DNA from: Polaribacter gangjinensis
Lineage (GTDB): Bacteria; Bacteroidota; Bacteroidia; Flavobacteriales; Flavobacteriaceae
Reading direction: 5' to 3'
Length of the DNA stretch: 64,000 nucleotides
Assembly (NCBI RefSeq): GCF_038024125.1
Contig: NZ_CP150662.1
Span: 699,501 to 763,500, forward strand
In this document: piece by piece, positions 1-9,033 of the stretch
Layout of the letters: each line of letters begins with the position of its first letter
Numbering within the stretch: the first letter of the stretch is position 1
The notes under the pieces: generated by a model
Database searches by the model: none
Seen by the model: the letters and a program-made list of their open reading frames with translations, nothing else
Told to the model about the DNA's origin: nothing
Position numbers and translations under genes: made by a program

Positions 1-1611
1 TTGAATGTATTTTTCGCCCTCTATTTCAAGTTGATTTAGCCTAACATCTGTAGTGAACATTGTGCCATTTTCTTTGCAATGAACCCATTCAAAATGTTGA
101 GAACTTCCACCAGAGGATAACGCTATTTTTTGAAGTGCTCCTTCTTTAGAAGGCGTTCCATCTGGTTGATATTTTGGAAAATAACTAAATAAATTTTTAC
201 TCAATAATTGTGCTCTGCTAGATCCAAATAGCTTTATGGCACTTTCATTACAATCAACCCACCTATTATCTTTCAAAAGCAAAATTGCATCATCAGAACT
301 TTCAAATAACGTTCTATATTTTAATTCATTTTCTTTTAAAACATTTTCAGATCGTATTATTTCTGTAATATCTCTATTAACACCTATTATTCGCTGCGGA
401 TTTCCGTTTTCATCTTTGATAACTATTGCATCTGATTTAATATGAGCAACTTGACCATCACTTTTAATGATTCTAAAAGTACTATTAAAAGGTTCATTAT
501 TCTCGAGTATCAAATAAGATTCAAAAACGGCCCTCTCTTTATCTTCAGGATGTAAAATCTTTTTCCAATCATCGTAATGAAAATTATTATTTATTTTTTC
601 GATTCCATAAATTTCAAACATTTTATCATCAAAAATCATTAGTTTCTCTTCAATAAATCCCTCCCAAACACCAAGGTTTGCAGCAGAAACAGCTAACTTT
701 AATCGATGTTCATTTTCCTCAACTTTTAATCTTGTTTCAATCAATTCCAACTCAATTAATTTTCTTTCAGTAATATCTTGACAGGTTCCAAAAACTAATT
801 TTGGTTTTCCTTCAAAATCAAAAGAAACTTTCCAACGTTCTTCTACATATTTTGTATTTCCTTTTGATGTAATAATTCTATGTTCAATTGAATTGTAAGT
901 TTTTGATTCAAAAGATTTTATAAATGCATTATCAACCATTTCTTTATCATCTGGATGTACAAATTTTAAAAATGATTGATGAGTTGGACTGAATGTTGCT
1001 GCATCTAACTCAAAAATAGCATAAGTTTCTGCCGACCAAATTACTTGTAAAGTTTCTAAATCTGTTTCCCAATTACCTGTTTTTGAAGCTTTTTGTGCCT
1101 CTATTAACTTTCGCTCACTATTTTGAATTTGTATTTTTGAGCTTACTAACTCTTGATTTTGGTAAGAAATTTTTTTATTGATTTCTTTGAGTTTTTCTTC
1201 TGTTTTATATTGTTCTGTGACATCTTTATACAATGTAATAAATTCATTTTCAACATTTTGATAAATACTTTCAATAATTTTAAATGTTCCGTCTTTACAA
1301 AGAACTTTTGTTTGAATTGGTTGTGATTTATGAGAATTTTTATGAGAGTTTAAAACCTTTTCTTTCCATTCCTTTTTCACAAATTCTCTGTAGGATTCAT
1401 CTGGATAAACTTTTTGATACCAAGTTTCTTCATCAGGAACCTCTTCTGGAGTATATCCAATCATTTCAACCAAAGCTTTGTTGAAAAATAAAGAATTACC
1501 ATCTTCAATACTCAAACCTAAAGGAAGATTTTGAAGAATTTTTAACAATTTTACGTTTTCTTTATGTAAAATTTGGTCCGGGGAATTTTTCATTGTTATT
1601 TCAGATAACAT
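1..1611 (-). CDS. Multi-PAS sensor protein, 3' part cut off by the window edge
   Basis: An open frame of 537 codons runs from an ATG at 1611 to the left edge without a stop, so the C-terminus (kinase, GGDEF or other output) is not visible. About four PAS units can be read: roughly residues 12-125, 175-300, 310-435 and from 440 on. Each of the middle ones ends in a PAC-like element (DITERK near residue 290, NRDITEI near 420), and a coiled-coil linker lies near 125-165. A second ATG six codons downstream (1593) could also be the start. No signal peptide or membrane segment is seen, so the sensor is probably cytoplasmic. PAS arrays of this kind in Bacteroidota are most often hybrid or simple histidine kinases, which is inference here. 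Confidence 0.85.
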   Translation of the reverse strand, partial: MLSEITMKNSPDQILHKENVKLLKILQNLPLGLSIEDGNSLFFNKALVEMIGYTPEEVPDEETWYQKVYPDESYREFVKKEWKEKVLNSHKNSHKSQPIQTKVLCKDGTFKIIESIYQNVENEFITLYKDVTEQYKTEEKLKEINKKISYQNQELVSSKIQIQNSERKLIEAQKASKTGNWETDLETLQVIWSAETYAIFELDAATFSPTHQSFLKFVHPDDKEMVDNAFIKSFESKTYNSIEHRIITSKGNTKYVEERWKVSFDFEGKPKLVFGTCQDITERKLIELELIETRLKVEENEHRLKLAVSAANLGVWEGFIEEKLMIFDDKMFEIYGIEKINNNFHYDDWKKILHPEDKERAVFESYLILENNEPFNSTFRIIKSDGQVAHIKSDAIVIKDENGNPQRIIGVNRDITEIIRSENVLKENELKYRTLFESSDDAILLLKDNRWVDCNESAIKLFGSSRAQLLSKNLFSYFPKYQPDGTPSKEGALQKIALSSGGSSQHFEWVHCKENGTMFTTDVRLNQLEIEGEKYIQ

Positions 1612-1783
1612 TTATAAAATGACATAGAAATACAAAATTACTTTTTTAAAAAAACAAATATTTCTGTATCACTCTCAAAAACATTCCGAATATAATAAAT
1701 TTTAAGCTTTTATACTAATTTATACACCAATAAATGAACTTATTTATTTGAGAATCAATAAGACAAAATAAGTGTAAATACAT

Positions 1784-4234
1784 TTAATAAGCGTCAACAT
1801 CAATAACAAAACGAATCGACCTAAACTCTTTCACGGCCTCAAAGGTATTTCGAATTTTTTGTAATTGTTTTTTTGTAGCAGAAAGTGATTGTTTTGGCGG
1901 AATTTTAATCACCAAATTTTTAATATGTTGGTTTCTAATTCTTGAAACTGATGGGGCTGAAGGTCCTAAAACATGTTCTCCAAATACGCCTTGCAATGTT
2001 TTAAAAAGCCAATTGATTCCTAAATCTACTTTGGTGTAATCTTTATGTTTTAGGGTAATTTTTATCAATCGAAAATAAGGTGGATATTTGAATTTTAATC
2101 GCTCTTGCAGTTGCTCATGAAACATTTTTTCATAATCTGTACTAGCAACTTGCTGTAAAATTGGATGCTCTGGATTATAGGTCTGAATAGCAACATTTCC
2201 TTGCTTTTGAGCTCTTCCTGATCTTCCAGAAACTTGAACCATTATTTGATATGCGCGTTCATAAGCCCTAAAATCAGGAAAATTAAGCATATTATCAGCA
2301 TTTAAAATGCCAACTAAAGACACATTATCAAAATCCAATCCTTTAGAAAGCATTTGAGTTCCTACTAAAATATCAATTTCTCGAGCTTCAAAAGCACCAA
2401 TAATTTTTTGATAGCCAAATTTACCACGAGTGGTATCTAAATCCATTCTGCCAATTACATAATCAGGGAATAACGCTTTCAATTCTAACTCTATTTGTTC
2501 CGTTCCAAAACCTTTTGTATCTAAAGTATTGCTTCCACAAGCACCACAACTATTGGGCATTGCACGTTGATAACTGCAATAATGACAGCGCAATTCTTGC
2601 TTAAATTTGTGGTAAGTTAACGAAACATCGCAATTTGGGCATTGAGGTGAAAAGCCGCAAGAAGTGCATTCAACAATTGGAGAAAATCCACGTCTGTTTT
2701 GAAATAAAATGACTTGCTCTTTTTGATCAAGAGCGTTCTGAATATATTGCAATAAGGTATCAGAAAAATGTCCTTTTAATTGTTTTTTATGCTGTTTTTC
2801 TTTGAGGTCTATCAACTCAATTTTAGGCATCTTTACTTCTCCAAAACGTTTATGAAGTGATACAAATCCATATTTTTGTTGTTTGGCATTGAAATAACTT
2901 TCTAAAGAAGGAGTTGCTGAACCAAGAATTATTTTTGCTTGATGCATTTTTGCCAACACAATAGCTGCGTCACGCGCATTATATCTTGGAGAAGGATCAA
3001 ATTGTTTGTAAGATGTTTCATGTTCTTCATCAACAACAATCAATCCTAGATTGGAAAATGGCAGAAAAATCGCTGAACGGGCGCCTAAAATAATTTGGGC
3101 TTTAGGTTTATTATCCAACACATTGTGCCATACTTCTACTCTTTCATTCATGGAATATTTGGAATGAAAAACGGAAATTTGATTGCCAAAATACGTTTGT
3201 AATCGCGTTATAATTTGAGTTGTCAAGGCAATTTCGGGCAATAAAAAAAGAACTTGTTTTCCAGCTTGTAATTGCTCATCTATCAATTTTGAATACACTT
3301 CTGTTTTTCCTGAACTCGTAATGCCATGTAACAATACAATCTCTTTTTCTTTGAATTCATTTTTGATTTCTGAGAATGCTTTTTCTTGAAATTCGTTCAA
3401 ACTTTTTAAAGAATTTGAGCTTCCATCAAATGAAATTCTATCAACTTGTAATTGATACAATTCAAAAACATTTTTTTCAACCAATGCTTTTAAAACTGCA
3501 CTAGAAATGCCTGCTTTTTTCTCTAAATCTTTTGCTTTAATAGCTTTTTTTGAGGAATTTAATTGAAAAAAAGTAAGTACAGCTAAATGTTGTTTTTTCG
3601 CGTTTGAAAGTTCAGAAAGTAATTTTTGTAATGATTGATCATCTGAATATTTTGCATGTAAACGAACATATTTCTCCAATTTTGGTTTGTATTGCTCGTA
3701 AATTTCTTCTTTAATATAGATAACCGATTTTTTAATCAATTGATTGATAATCGGCATTACTTTTTTCTTTCCTAAAATATCAGAAACTTGTTGAATCGTT
3801 ATTTGGGATTGATGCTGCAATGCTTCAAAAATTAAAAACTCTTCATCATTCAATAAAGATTCATCATCAAAGGCCTGATTTTTGTATATAACTGTTTCAC
3901 TTTCTAGCAACAAAGCTGATGGTAATGCAGCTCTAAAAACTTCTCCTAAAGAACACATGTAATAAGATGAAATCCATTCCCAATGTTTCAATTGAAATTC
4001 AGAAACAATTGGAGTTTCATCTAAAATTTGATGAATTTCTTTAGCTTCATATAGCATTGGTGCATTTTGGTGAATTTCCAAAACAATGGCTGTATATATA
4101 GAATTACTTCCAAAAGAGACTGCAACACGCATTCCTTTTTTCAAAAAAGCAGCTTCTTGTTCAGTAACTGCATAAGTATATGCCTTTTGTATAGGAATGG
4201 GTAAAACAACATCAATAAAGAAAGGTGAAGTCAA
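1784..4234 (-). CDS. priA: Primosomal protein N' (replication restart helicase PriA)
   Basis: PriA is a 3'-5' DNA helicase that recognises stalled forks and reloads the replicative helicase. At 816 residues it is of normal family length. The N-terminal DNA-binding part is followed by a Walker A motif GITSSGKTE near residue 306, a DEEH box near 401 and helicase motifs GSATPS and QVSGRSGRA. Eight cysteines in CxxC pairs between about 523 and 566 form the two zinc sites, all retained. The start at 4234 gives the usual opening strand (FIDVVLPIPI). It stands alone; the next gene is divergent. Confidence 0.97.
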   Translation of the reverse strand: MTSPFFIDVVLPIPIQKAYTYAVTEQEAAFLKKGMRVAVSFGSNSIYTAIVLEIHQNAPMLYEAKEIHQILDETPIVSEFQLKHWEWISSYYMCSLGEVFRAALPSALLLESETVIYKNQAFDDESLLNDEEFLIFEALQHQSQITIQQVSDILGKKKVMPIINQLIKKSVIYIKEEIYEQYKPKLEKYVRLHAKYSDDQSLQKLLSELSNAKKQHLAVLTFFQLNSSKKAIKAKDLEKKAGISSAVLKALVEKNVFELYQLQVDRISFDGSSNSLKSLNEFQEKAFSEIKNEFKEKEIVLLHGITSSGKTEVYSKLIDEQLQAGKQVLFLLPEIALTTQIITRLQTYFGNQISVFHSKYSMNERVEVWHNVLDNKPKAQIILGARSAIFLPFSNLGLIVVDEEHETSYKQFDPSPRYNARDAAIVLAKMHQAKIILGSATPSLESYFNAKQQKYGFVSLHKRFGEVKMPKIELIDLKEKQHKKQLKGHFSDTLLQYIQNALDQKEQVILFQNRRGFSPIVECTSCGFSPQCPNCDVSLTYHKFKQELRCHYCSYQRAMPNSCGACGSNTLDTKGFGTEQIELELKALFPDYVIGRMDLDTTRGKFGYQKIIGAFEAREIDILVGTQMLSKGLDFDNVSLVGILNADNMLNFPDFRAYERAYQIMVQVSGRSGRAQKQGNVAIQTYNPEHPILQQVASTDYEKMFHEQLQERLKFKYPPYFRLIKITLKHKDYTKVDLGINWLFKTLQGVFGEHVLGPSAPSVSRIRNQHIKNLVIKIPPKQSLSATKKQLQKIRNTFEAVKEFRSIRFVIDVDAY

Positions 4235-4452
4235 TTTGATTAAAATTTAGTCCAAAATTACTCAAAAAATAATTGGTTAAAAATAAGTTATGATATTATT
4301 GTATAGATTTAAAAAAAATAAAAAACAATTCACATAGAATATTTTTTAAAAAAAACCGGAAGTTATTTAAAGAAAACTATTAAATTAATGTAAAATAACC
4401 ATTAAATTTAAAAAAAATATGAGATTGATAGTAATTCTTTAAAATAAAATAG

Positions 4453-4460
4453 TATATTTG
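4453..4460 (+). promoter_or_regulatory. -7 promoter element TATATTTG
   Basis: A perfect match to the Bacteroidota -7 consensus TAnnTTTG lies 45 bases before the start at 4506. No clear TTTG -33 box is present at the expected distance. It probably drives the two-gene hydrolase-fold operon. Confidence 0.55.
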
Positions 4461-4505
4461 CCATGACATAACATTATTAAGTTAATAATTAATCCCCCGT
4501 AAATT

Positions 4506-5414
4506 ATGACTGCACAAGAGTGGAAGAGTTATGGCAAATTCGTTCGTATTAACAACAACGATTTATTTGTCATAGACACAGCAGAAGATGAAACTTCATC
4601 AAAAGAAACATTAGTAATCATTAATGGATATCCTTCAACAACTTATGATTACAATAGAATTATCCCAATTTTAAGCGAATATTACAGAGTAATTATTCAT
4701 GACCATTTTGGATTTGGTTTTTCTGACTTGCCAGATACGTATTGCTTTTCATTAATGGATCAAGCAAATGTGTGTATTGAACTTTGGAGAAAATTAAATT
4801 TAAAAAGCTTTACAATTTTAGCAGACGGTTATGGTTCTAAGGTTGCAAAAGAAATCTTATACAAGAAAAATGCTAATTTCATTTCTTTTAACATCAAAAA
4901 ACTACTAATTTGTAATAGTATATCAAATGATATTTATTCTGACTTAAATACTATTACTTCGCTTATAAACAATAAAAAAATAGCGAAATACAAAGATATT
5001 TTAATGAATTACAAGAGTAATCATTTTTATCAACTTTCTGGAGAAAACAACAAGTACAAAGACAAAGAAAAAATTGATAGAATTTGGCAAAAATTCAATG
5101 AATTAGAACATCAAAAAGAAGCTTTGGTTTTATGCTGTTATAATGAAGAAAGTTATTTGTATTGGCATAGATGGATGGGTGCTTTAAAAGAAACCAATAT
5201 TCCTGTCAAGATTTTTTGGCGCAAAGACGACCTTTCTAACATCAAAAATATTTTACTAAACATAGCTTCAAATCATCACAATAATATAGAAATTATCGAA
5301 AATAAAAACTGTTTTGTTTTAGATAAAGAACCTATAAATTGGTTGTTGATGGTTTTAAAAGAGCTAGACCAATCAATTTATCATTCTTACAAATACGAAT
5401 TTGCAACTGCATAA
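4506..5414 (+). CDS. Alpha/beta-hydrolase-fold protein, likely catalytically inactive (first of pair)
   Basis: The 302-residue protein has the fold's landmarks: an oxyanion-strand motif (VIINGYPSTTYDY, residues 37-49), a DHFGFGFSD motif near 66-74 and a nucleophile-elbow strand. The elbow reads A106-D-G-Y-G110, so the third position, which should be Ser, Asp or Cys, is Gly108. The family usually has HDYG here. The C-terminal position that normally carries the catalytic His aligns with Cys269. No signal peptide is seen. The neighbour nine bases downstream is a diverged paralogue with the same losses. Either a pseudoenzyme, perhaps a binding or scaffold protein, or a shifted active site. Fold assignment is firm, lack of activity is inference from alignment by eye. 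Confidence 0.8.
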   Translation: MTAQEWKSYGKFVRINNNDLFVIDTAEDETSSKETLVIINGYPSTTYDYNRIIPILSEYYRVIIHDHFGFGFSDLPDTYCFSLMDQANVCIELWRKLNLKSFTILADGYGSKVAKEILYKKNANFISFNIKKLLICNSISNDIYSDLNTITSLINNKKIAKYKDILMNYKSNHFYQLSGENNKYKDKEKIDRIWQKFNELEHQKEALVLCCYNEESYLYWHRWMGALKETNIPVKIFWRKDDLSNIKNILLNIASNHHNNIEIIENKNCFVLDKEPINWLLMVLKELDQSIYHSYKYEFATA

Positions 5415-5423
5415 AAGAAGCAA

Positions 5424-6278
5424 ATGAATATTAAAGATTGGTCAACCAAGCATCAAACAATTGAATTGTTAGGGCAAAGGGTATCATTCATAGATACTGT
5501 AGTGGGTGAAAAAATAATTTTAGTGATTCACGGTTATGGATCGTGTTCATACGATTACCATAAAGTAATAGATGAGCTAAAATTAACGTATCGAATGGTG
5601 ATACCCGATTTGGTTGGTTTTGGACTTTCTTCAAAACCAACCAATTATTATTTTTCAATGATTCAACAAGCAGAAATAATTTTAACTTTACTTCAAAAAT
5701 TAAAAATAAAAGAAGTTTCAATCATTGCTCAAGGTTTTGGTACTGGTGTTTTGTGTGAAATTTTATCTATTATTTCATCAGGATTTTCTTATTTAAAAAT
5801 AAATAAGATTTGGCTTTTAAATACAAGTCTCTCTATTGAATTGAGTCCTGACAGGCAAACACAAGATTTCGTTATAAAATACATCAATGATACCTTTTTA
5901 AAAATTTCAAGTTCATTTGAAATGTTTAAAAAATATATTCGTAAAAATTTTAATGATGAAAACTCTATTAGCGACGAAGAATTAAGTATTTATTGGAAAT
6001 TACTTACCTATGAAGATGGATTAAAAACATTGAATTTCATAAATTATTGGATTGTTGAAATTCAACAATATTCTAATAAATGGTTAGAGGCTATTAAAAA
6101 TACAACAGCAACTATCGAAATTATATGGGGAATTGAAAAATCATCAGTAGATAATGAAACACCTAATATAATTAATGATTTTTTAGATATTAAAAAAACA
6201 CACTTGATAGACAATTGTGGCAAATTTCCAATGCTCGAAAAACCATCAATCTTCATTGATATTCTAAAGGGCGTCTGA
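5424..6278 (+). CDS. Alpha/beta-hydrolase-fold protein, likely catalytically inactive (second of pair)
   Basis: This 284-residue paralogue of the preceding gene lies nine bases after it in the same transcription unit. Fold motifs are LVIHGYGSCSYDYHKV (residues 33-48) and PDLVGFGLSSKP (61-72). The nucleophile elbow is A102-Q-G-F-G106, again with Gly at the nucleophile position, and Lys267 (GKFPMLEKP) stands where active relatives have GHFPxxExP. The acid-bearing strand (IWGIEKSS) also lacks the usual Asp. The 3' end overlaps the convergent methyltransferase gene by 15 bases, and a hairpin with a T-run lies just after the stop. Confidence 0.8.
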   Translation: MNIKDWSTKHQTIELLGQRVSFIDTVVGEKIILVIHGYGSCSYDYHKVIDELKLTYRMVIPDLVGFGLSSKPTNYYFSMIQQAEIILTLLQKLKIKEVSIIAQGFGTGVLCEILSIISSGFSYLKINKIWLLNTSLSIELSPDRQTQDFVIKYINDTFLKISSSFEMFKKYIRKNFNDENSISDEELSIYWKLLTYEDGLKTLNFINYWIVEIQQYSNKWLEAIKNTTATIEIIWGIEKSSVDNETPNIINDFLDIKKTHLIDNCGKFPMLEKPSIFIDILKGV

Positions 6279-7436
6279 ATTATTTTTAGACGCTTTTTTA
6301 GAACCTTCATACAAATCATAACGCACAAACTTACAATCTAAATCTCCATTTTTTAATGGAATTCTTTTGGATGTTTTTAAACCAACATGTTTGAGAGCAT
6401 CTATATTTGAAGTAATTAACCAAGCTGTTGAACCTGGATAATTGTGTTTTAAGGTATCTCCTATTTTCTTATAAAACTCAGCAAGTTCAACATTTAAACG
6501 CTCACCATAAGGCGGATTGAACAAAATGGTTGTATTGCCAAAAACTTCTTTTTTAGAATTGAAAAAATTTACGTGATGCACACCAATAAATTCCTCTAAA
6601 TTGGCTGAAATGATGTTTTGCTTTGCTTTTACAATGGCTGAGGGAGCTTTGTCAAATCCCATAATTTTAAAATGAGAACTTCTTATTTTTTTTAACAATG
6701 CATCTTGAATGGTAAAATACAAATCCTCGTCATAATCTTTCCAATTTTCAAAAGCAAAATGTTTTCTATTGATATTTGCTGGGATATTATTGGCAATCAT
6801 GGCTGCTTCAATCAAAATTGTTCCAGAACCACACATAGGATCTATGAAATTTTCATCACCAATATAACCAGACAATAACACCATTCCTGCTGCCAAAACT
6901 TCGTTGATAGGCGCAATATTTGTGGCTGTTCTGTACCCACGTTTGTGCAAAGAATCGCCTGAAGAATCCAAAGAAACTGTCAACAAATCTTTTTGGATAT
7001 GCACGTGAATTTTTAAATCGGGATAATCCAAATCAACATCTGGTCTTTTTTGATATTTATCCCTAAAATAATCAGCAATGGCATCTTTCGATTTTAAAGC
7101 AATATAATGCGAATTATTTGTGAAATTAGGAGAATTAACTACTGCACCAACAGCAAAACTACCATCAACCTTTAAAAATTCATCCCATTTTATTTTTTTA
7201 ATGGCATCATACAAATCTTCTTCATCATAAATTTTAGTGACTTTGATTGGTTTTAAAATACGGATTGCCGTTCTCAAAGCAATATTTGCCTTGTACATAA
7301 AACCTTTGTCTCCCTTAAAAGAAACACTTCTTATGCCCTCTTGAACATCTTGGGCACCTAATTTTCGTAATTCATCAGCCAAAACGTTTTCCAAACCGAA
7401 AATTGTAGTAGCCACCATTTTAAAATCAGTATTCAT
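6264..7436 (-). CDS. THUMP-domain class I SAM-dependent RNA methyltransferase
   Basis: The 390-residue protein belongs to the YpsC / RlmL N-terminal-half family, which methylates a guanine N2 or similar position in 23S rRNA; the exact target cannot be told from sequence. A THUMP RNA-binding region occupies about residues 45-155. The methyltransferase domain shows the SAM-binding motif DPMCGSGTILIEAA near 200 and the catalytic NPPYGER near 307. It ends with a short Lys/Ser-rich tail whose coding region overlaps the convergent upstream gene and its terminator. It is a single-gene unit. Confidence 0.92.
   Translation of the reverse strand: MNTDFKMVATTIFGLENVLADELRKLGAQDVQEGIRSVSFKGDKGFMYKANIALRTAIRILKPIKVTKIYDEEDLYDAIKKIKWDEFLKVDGSFAVGAVVNSPNFTNNSHYIALKSKDAIADYFRDKYQKRPDVDLDYPDLKIHVHIQKDLLTVSLDSSGDSLHKRGYRTATNIAPINEVLAAGMVLLSGYIGDENFIDPMCGSGTILIEAAMIANNIPANINRKHFAFENWKDYDEDLYFTIQDALLKKIRSSHFKIMGFDKAPSAIVKAKQNIISANLEEFIGVHHVNFFNSKKEVFGNTTILFNPPYGERLNVELAEFYKKIGDTLKHNYPGSTAWLITSNIDALKHVGLKTSKRIPLKNGDLDCKFVRYDLYEGSKKASKNNSDAL
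6271..6299 (+). terminator. Terminator of the hydrolase-pair operon
   Basis: A GCGTCT / AGACGC stem (6271-6276 with 6288-6293) is followed by six T. It spans the stop of the + strand gene and lies inside the 3' coding end of the convergent methyltransferase gene. Confidence 0.65.
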
Positions 7437-7547
7437 ATTGCTAAATTTCTATGCAAAAATACATTTTCTAACATCGAAAATTCAGAAAATCACAAATTCA
7501 TTTTTTCTAATCTAAGATTTGGTTACTTTTACATTACCAAAAAACTC

Positions 7548-8273
7548 ATGAGAACAAAAGATTGGTTTACTGATTGGTTCAATACGCCCTATTATCATAT
7601 TTTGTATAAAGACAGAAATGATATTGAGGCGCAACAGTTTATGAGAAATATCACCCAATTTTTACCACTTCCTGAAAATGCGTTGTTGTTGGATTTACCT
7701 TGTGGAAAAGGACGTCATTCCGTCTTTTTAAATTCATTAGGCTATAAAGTTATTGGTGCAGATTTGTCTGAAAATAGCATTCAATTTGCAAAAAAATTTG
7801 AAAATCAAAAATTAAAGTTCATCATACAAGATATGAGAGAACCCTTTGATTTACAATACGATGCAGTATTTAACTTATTTACTAGTTTTGGGTATTTTAA
7901 AGAAGATTCAGAAGATATTTTAGTGTTGCAAAACATAAAAAATTGTTTGAAAGAAAACGGATTTTTTGTTTTTGATTTTTTAAATGCTTCTTTTGTAAAA
8001 GACACTTTAGTTACCGAAGAAACTAAAATAGTTGATGGAATTTCATTCCACATTCAGAGAGAAATTGTAGATGGTTTTATTTTAAAGCATATTGCATTTT
8101 TTGCTGATGGTGAACATCATCATTTTACAGAAAGAGTTAAATATTTAGATCTTCAAAAAATGACTACTTTCTTCGAAAAAGTGGGATTGAACTTACAGTA
8201 TGTTTTTGGAGATTATCAACTGAACACCTTTGATGAAACCAATTCTAAAAGATTAATTTTAATTGCACAATGA
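7548..8273 (+). CDS. Class I SAM-dependent methyltransferase
   Basis: A 241-residue cytoplasmic methyltransferase. The SAM-binding motif I LLDLPCGKGRH lies at about residues 46-56, the acidic motif II GADLSE near 71-76, and a motif IV-like region (YDAVFNLFTSFGYF) near 103-116. The fold is of the UbiE/small-molecule type; the substrate cannot be assigned. The stop overlaps the ATG of the following ZIP transporter gene (ATGA), so the two are probably co-transcribed and translationally coupled. A TACTTTTA -7-like box lies at 7524-7531. Confidence 0.88.
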   Translation: MRTKDWFTDWFNTPYYHILYKDRNDIEAQQFMRNITQFLPLPENALLLDLPCGKGRHSVFLNSLGYKVIGADLSENSIQFAKKFENQKLKFIIQDMREPFDLQYDAVFNLFTSFGYFKEDSEDILVLQNIKNCLKENGFFVFDFLNASFVKDTLVTEETKIVDGISFHIQREIVDGFILKHIAFFADGEHHHFTERVKYLDLQKMTTFFEKVGLNLQYVFGDYQLNTFDETNSKRLILIAQ

Positions 8274-8947
8274 CCTATATTTTATTATTACTCTCTGTTT
8301 TGCTTGGTGCTTTTTTAGTGATTTTTATAAAGTTACCTAAAAAAATAGTACGTTTGCTATTGGCTTTTAGCGGTTCGTATTTACTTTCTATCACCATTTT
8401 ACATTTGATGCCCGAAGTTTTTACAGGAGATAATGATTCAAAAACAATAGGACTTTTAATTTTGATTGGCATTGTGTTGCAATCTGTTTTAGAATCTTTT
8501 TCTAAAGGTGCAGAACATGGACATATTCATATACATGGTAATGAAAATAAATTTCCATTGTTGCTTTTTATCAGTTTGTGTATTCATGCTTTTTCTGAGG
8601 GATTGCCTATTGAACATGCTAATGATAATTTGTTATGGGCAATTATCGTTCATAAAATTCCGATTGCAATTGTATTGACAACCTATTTAATGCACTCCAA
8701 TTTTGCCAAAAAAACCATATTTATCTATATTTTAGTTTTCGGATTAATGAGTCCTTTAGGGGTTTTAGTTGCAGATAAAATCGACTTTTTTTCCATTTAT
8801 AACAGAGAAATTACTGCCATAATTATTGGTGTTTTTTTACATATTTCTACGATTATTTTATTTGAAGGTTCTGAAAACCATAGCTTTAACATCAAAAAGT
8901 TTTTAGCCATTATTTTAGGAATTGTATTGACAATTTTAACGGTGTGA
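8270..8947 (+). CDS. ZIP-family divalent metal transporter
   Basis: The 225-residue membrane protein moves divalent cations such as Zn2+ into the cytoplasm. About seven to eight hydrophobic segments are visible. The family's metal motif in TM4 is HAFSEGLPIEH (about 106-116), and TM5 has HKIPIA near 127. A His-rich loop (EHGHIHIHG) sits between TM3 and TM4, as usual. It overlaps the preceding methyltransferase gene by four bases. Metal preference is not readable from the sequence. Confidence 0.92.
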   Translation: MTYILLLLSVLLGAFLVIFIKLPKKIVRLLLAFSGSYLLSITILHLMPEVFTGDNDSKTIGLLILIGIVLQSVLESFSKGAEHGHIHIHGNENKFPLLLFISLCIHAFSEGLPIEHANDNLLWAIIVHKIPIAIVLTTYLMHSNFAKKTIFIYILVFGLMSPLGVLVADKIDFFSIYNREITAIIIGVFLHISTIILFEGSENHSFNIKKFLAIILGIVLTILTV

Positions 8948-8960
8948 TTTTTTTGAAAAT

Positions 8961-8976
8961 ACCTACATATAGGTAG
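8961..8976 (+). promoter_or_regulatory. Candidate response-regulator operator, site 1
   Basis: The inverted repeat ACCTACATATAGGTAG has 5-bp arms ACCTA/TAGGT. With the preceding T it reads TACCTAC-AT-ATAGGTA, a 7-2-7 layout. Exactly 22 bases separate it from the -7-like box at 8999-9006. It lies 57 bases before the start at 9034. Confidence 0.7.
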
Positions 8977-8998
8977 CCGTCTTTGAAAAAATTTTTTT

Positions 8999-9006
8999 GA
9001 TATTTA
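8999..9006 (+). promoter_or_regulatory. -7-like element GATATTTA of the 9034 operon
   Basis: It matches TAnnTTTG at A, T, T and T (GATATTTA) and keeps the same 22-base gap from operator site 1 as the other three copies. The weak box suits a promoter that needs an activator. Confidence 0.5.
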
Positions 9007-9033
9007 CATAAACTAACTAATATCAAATAAATT

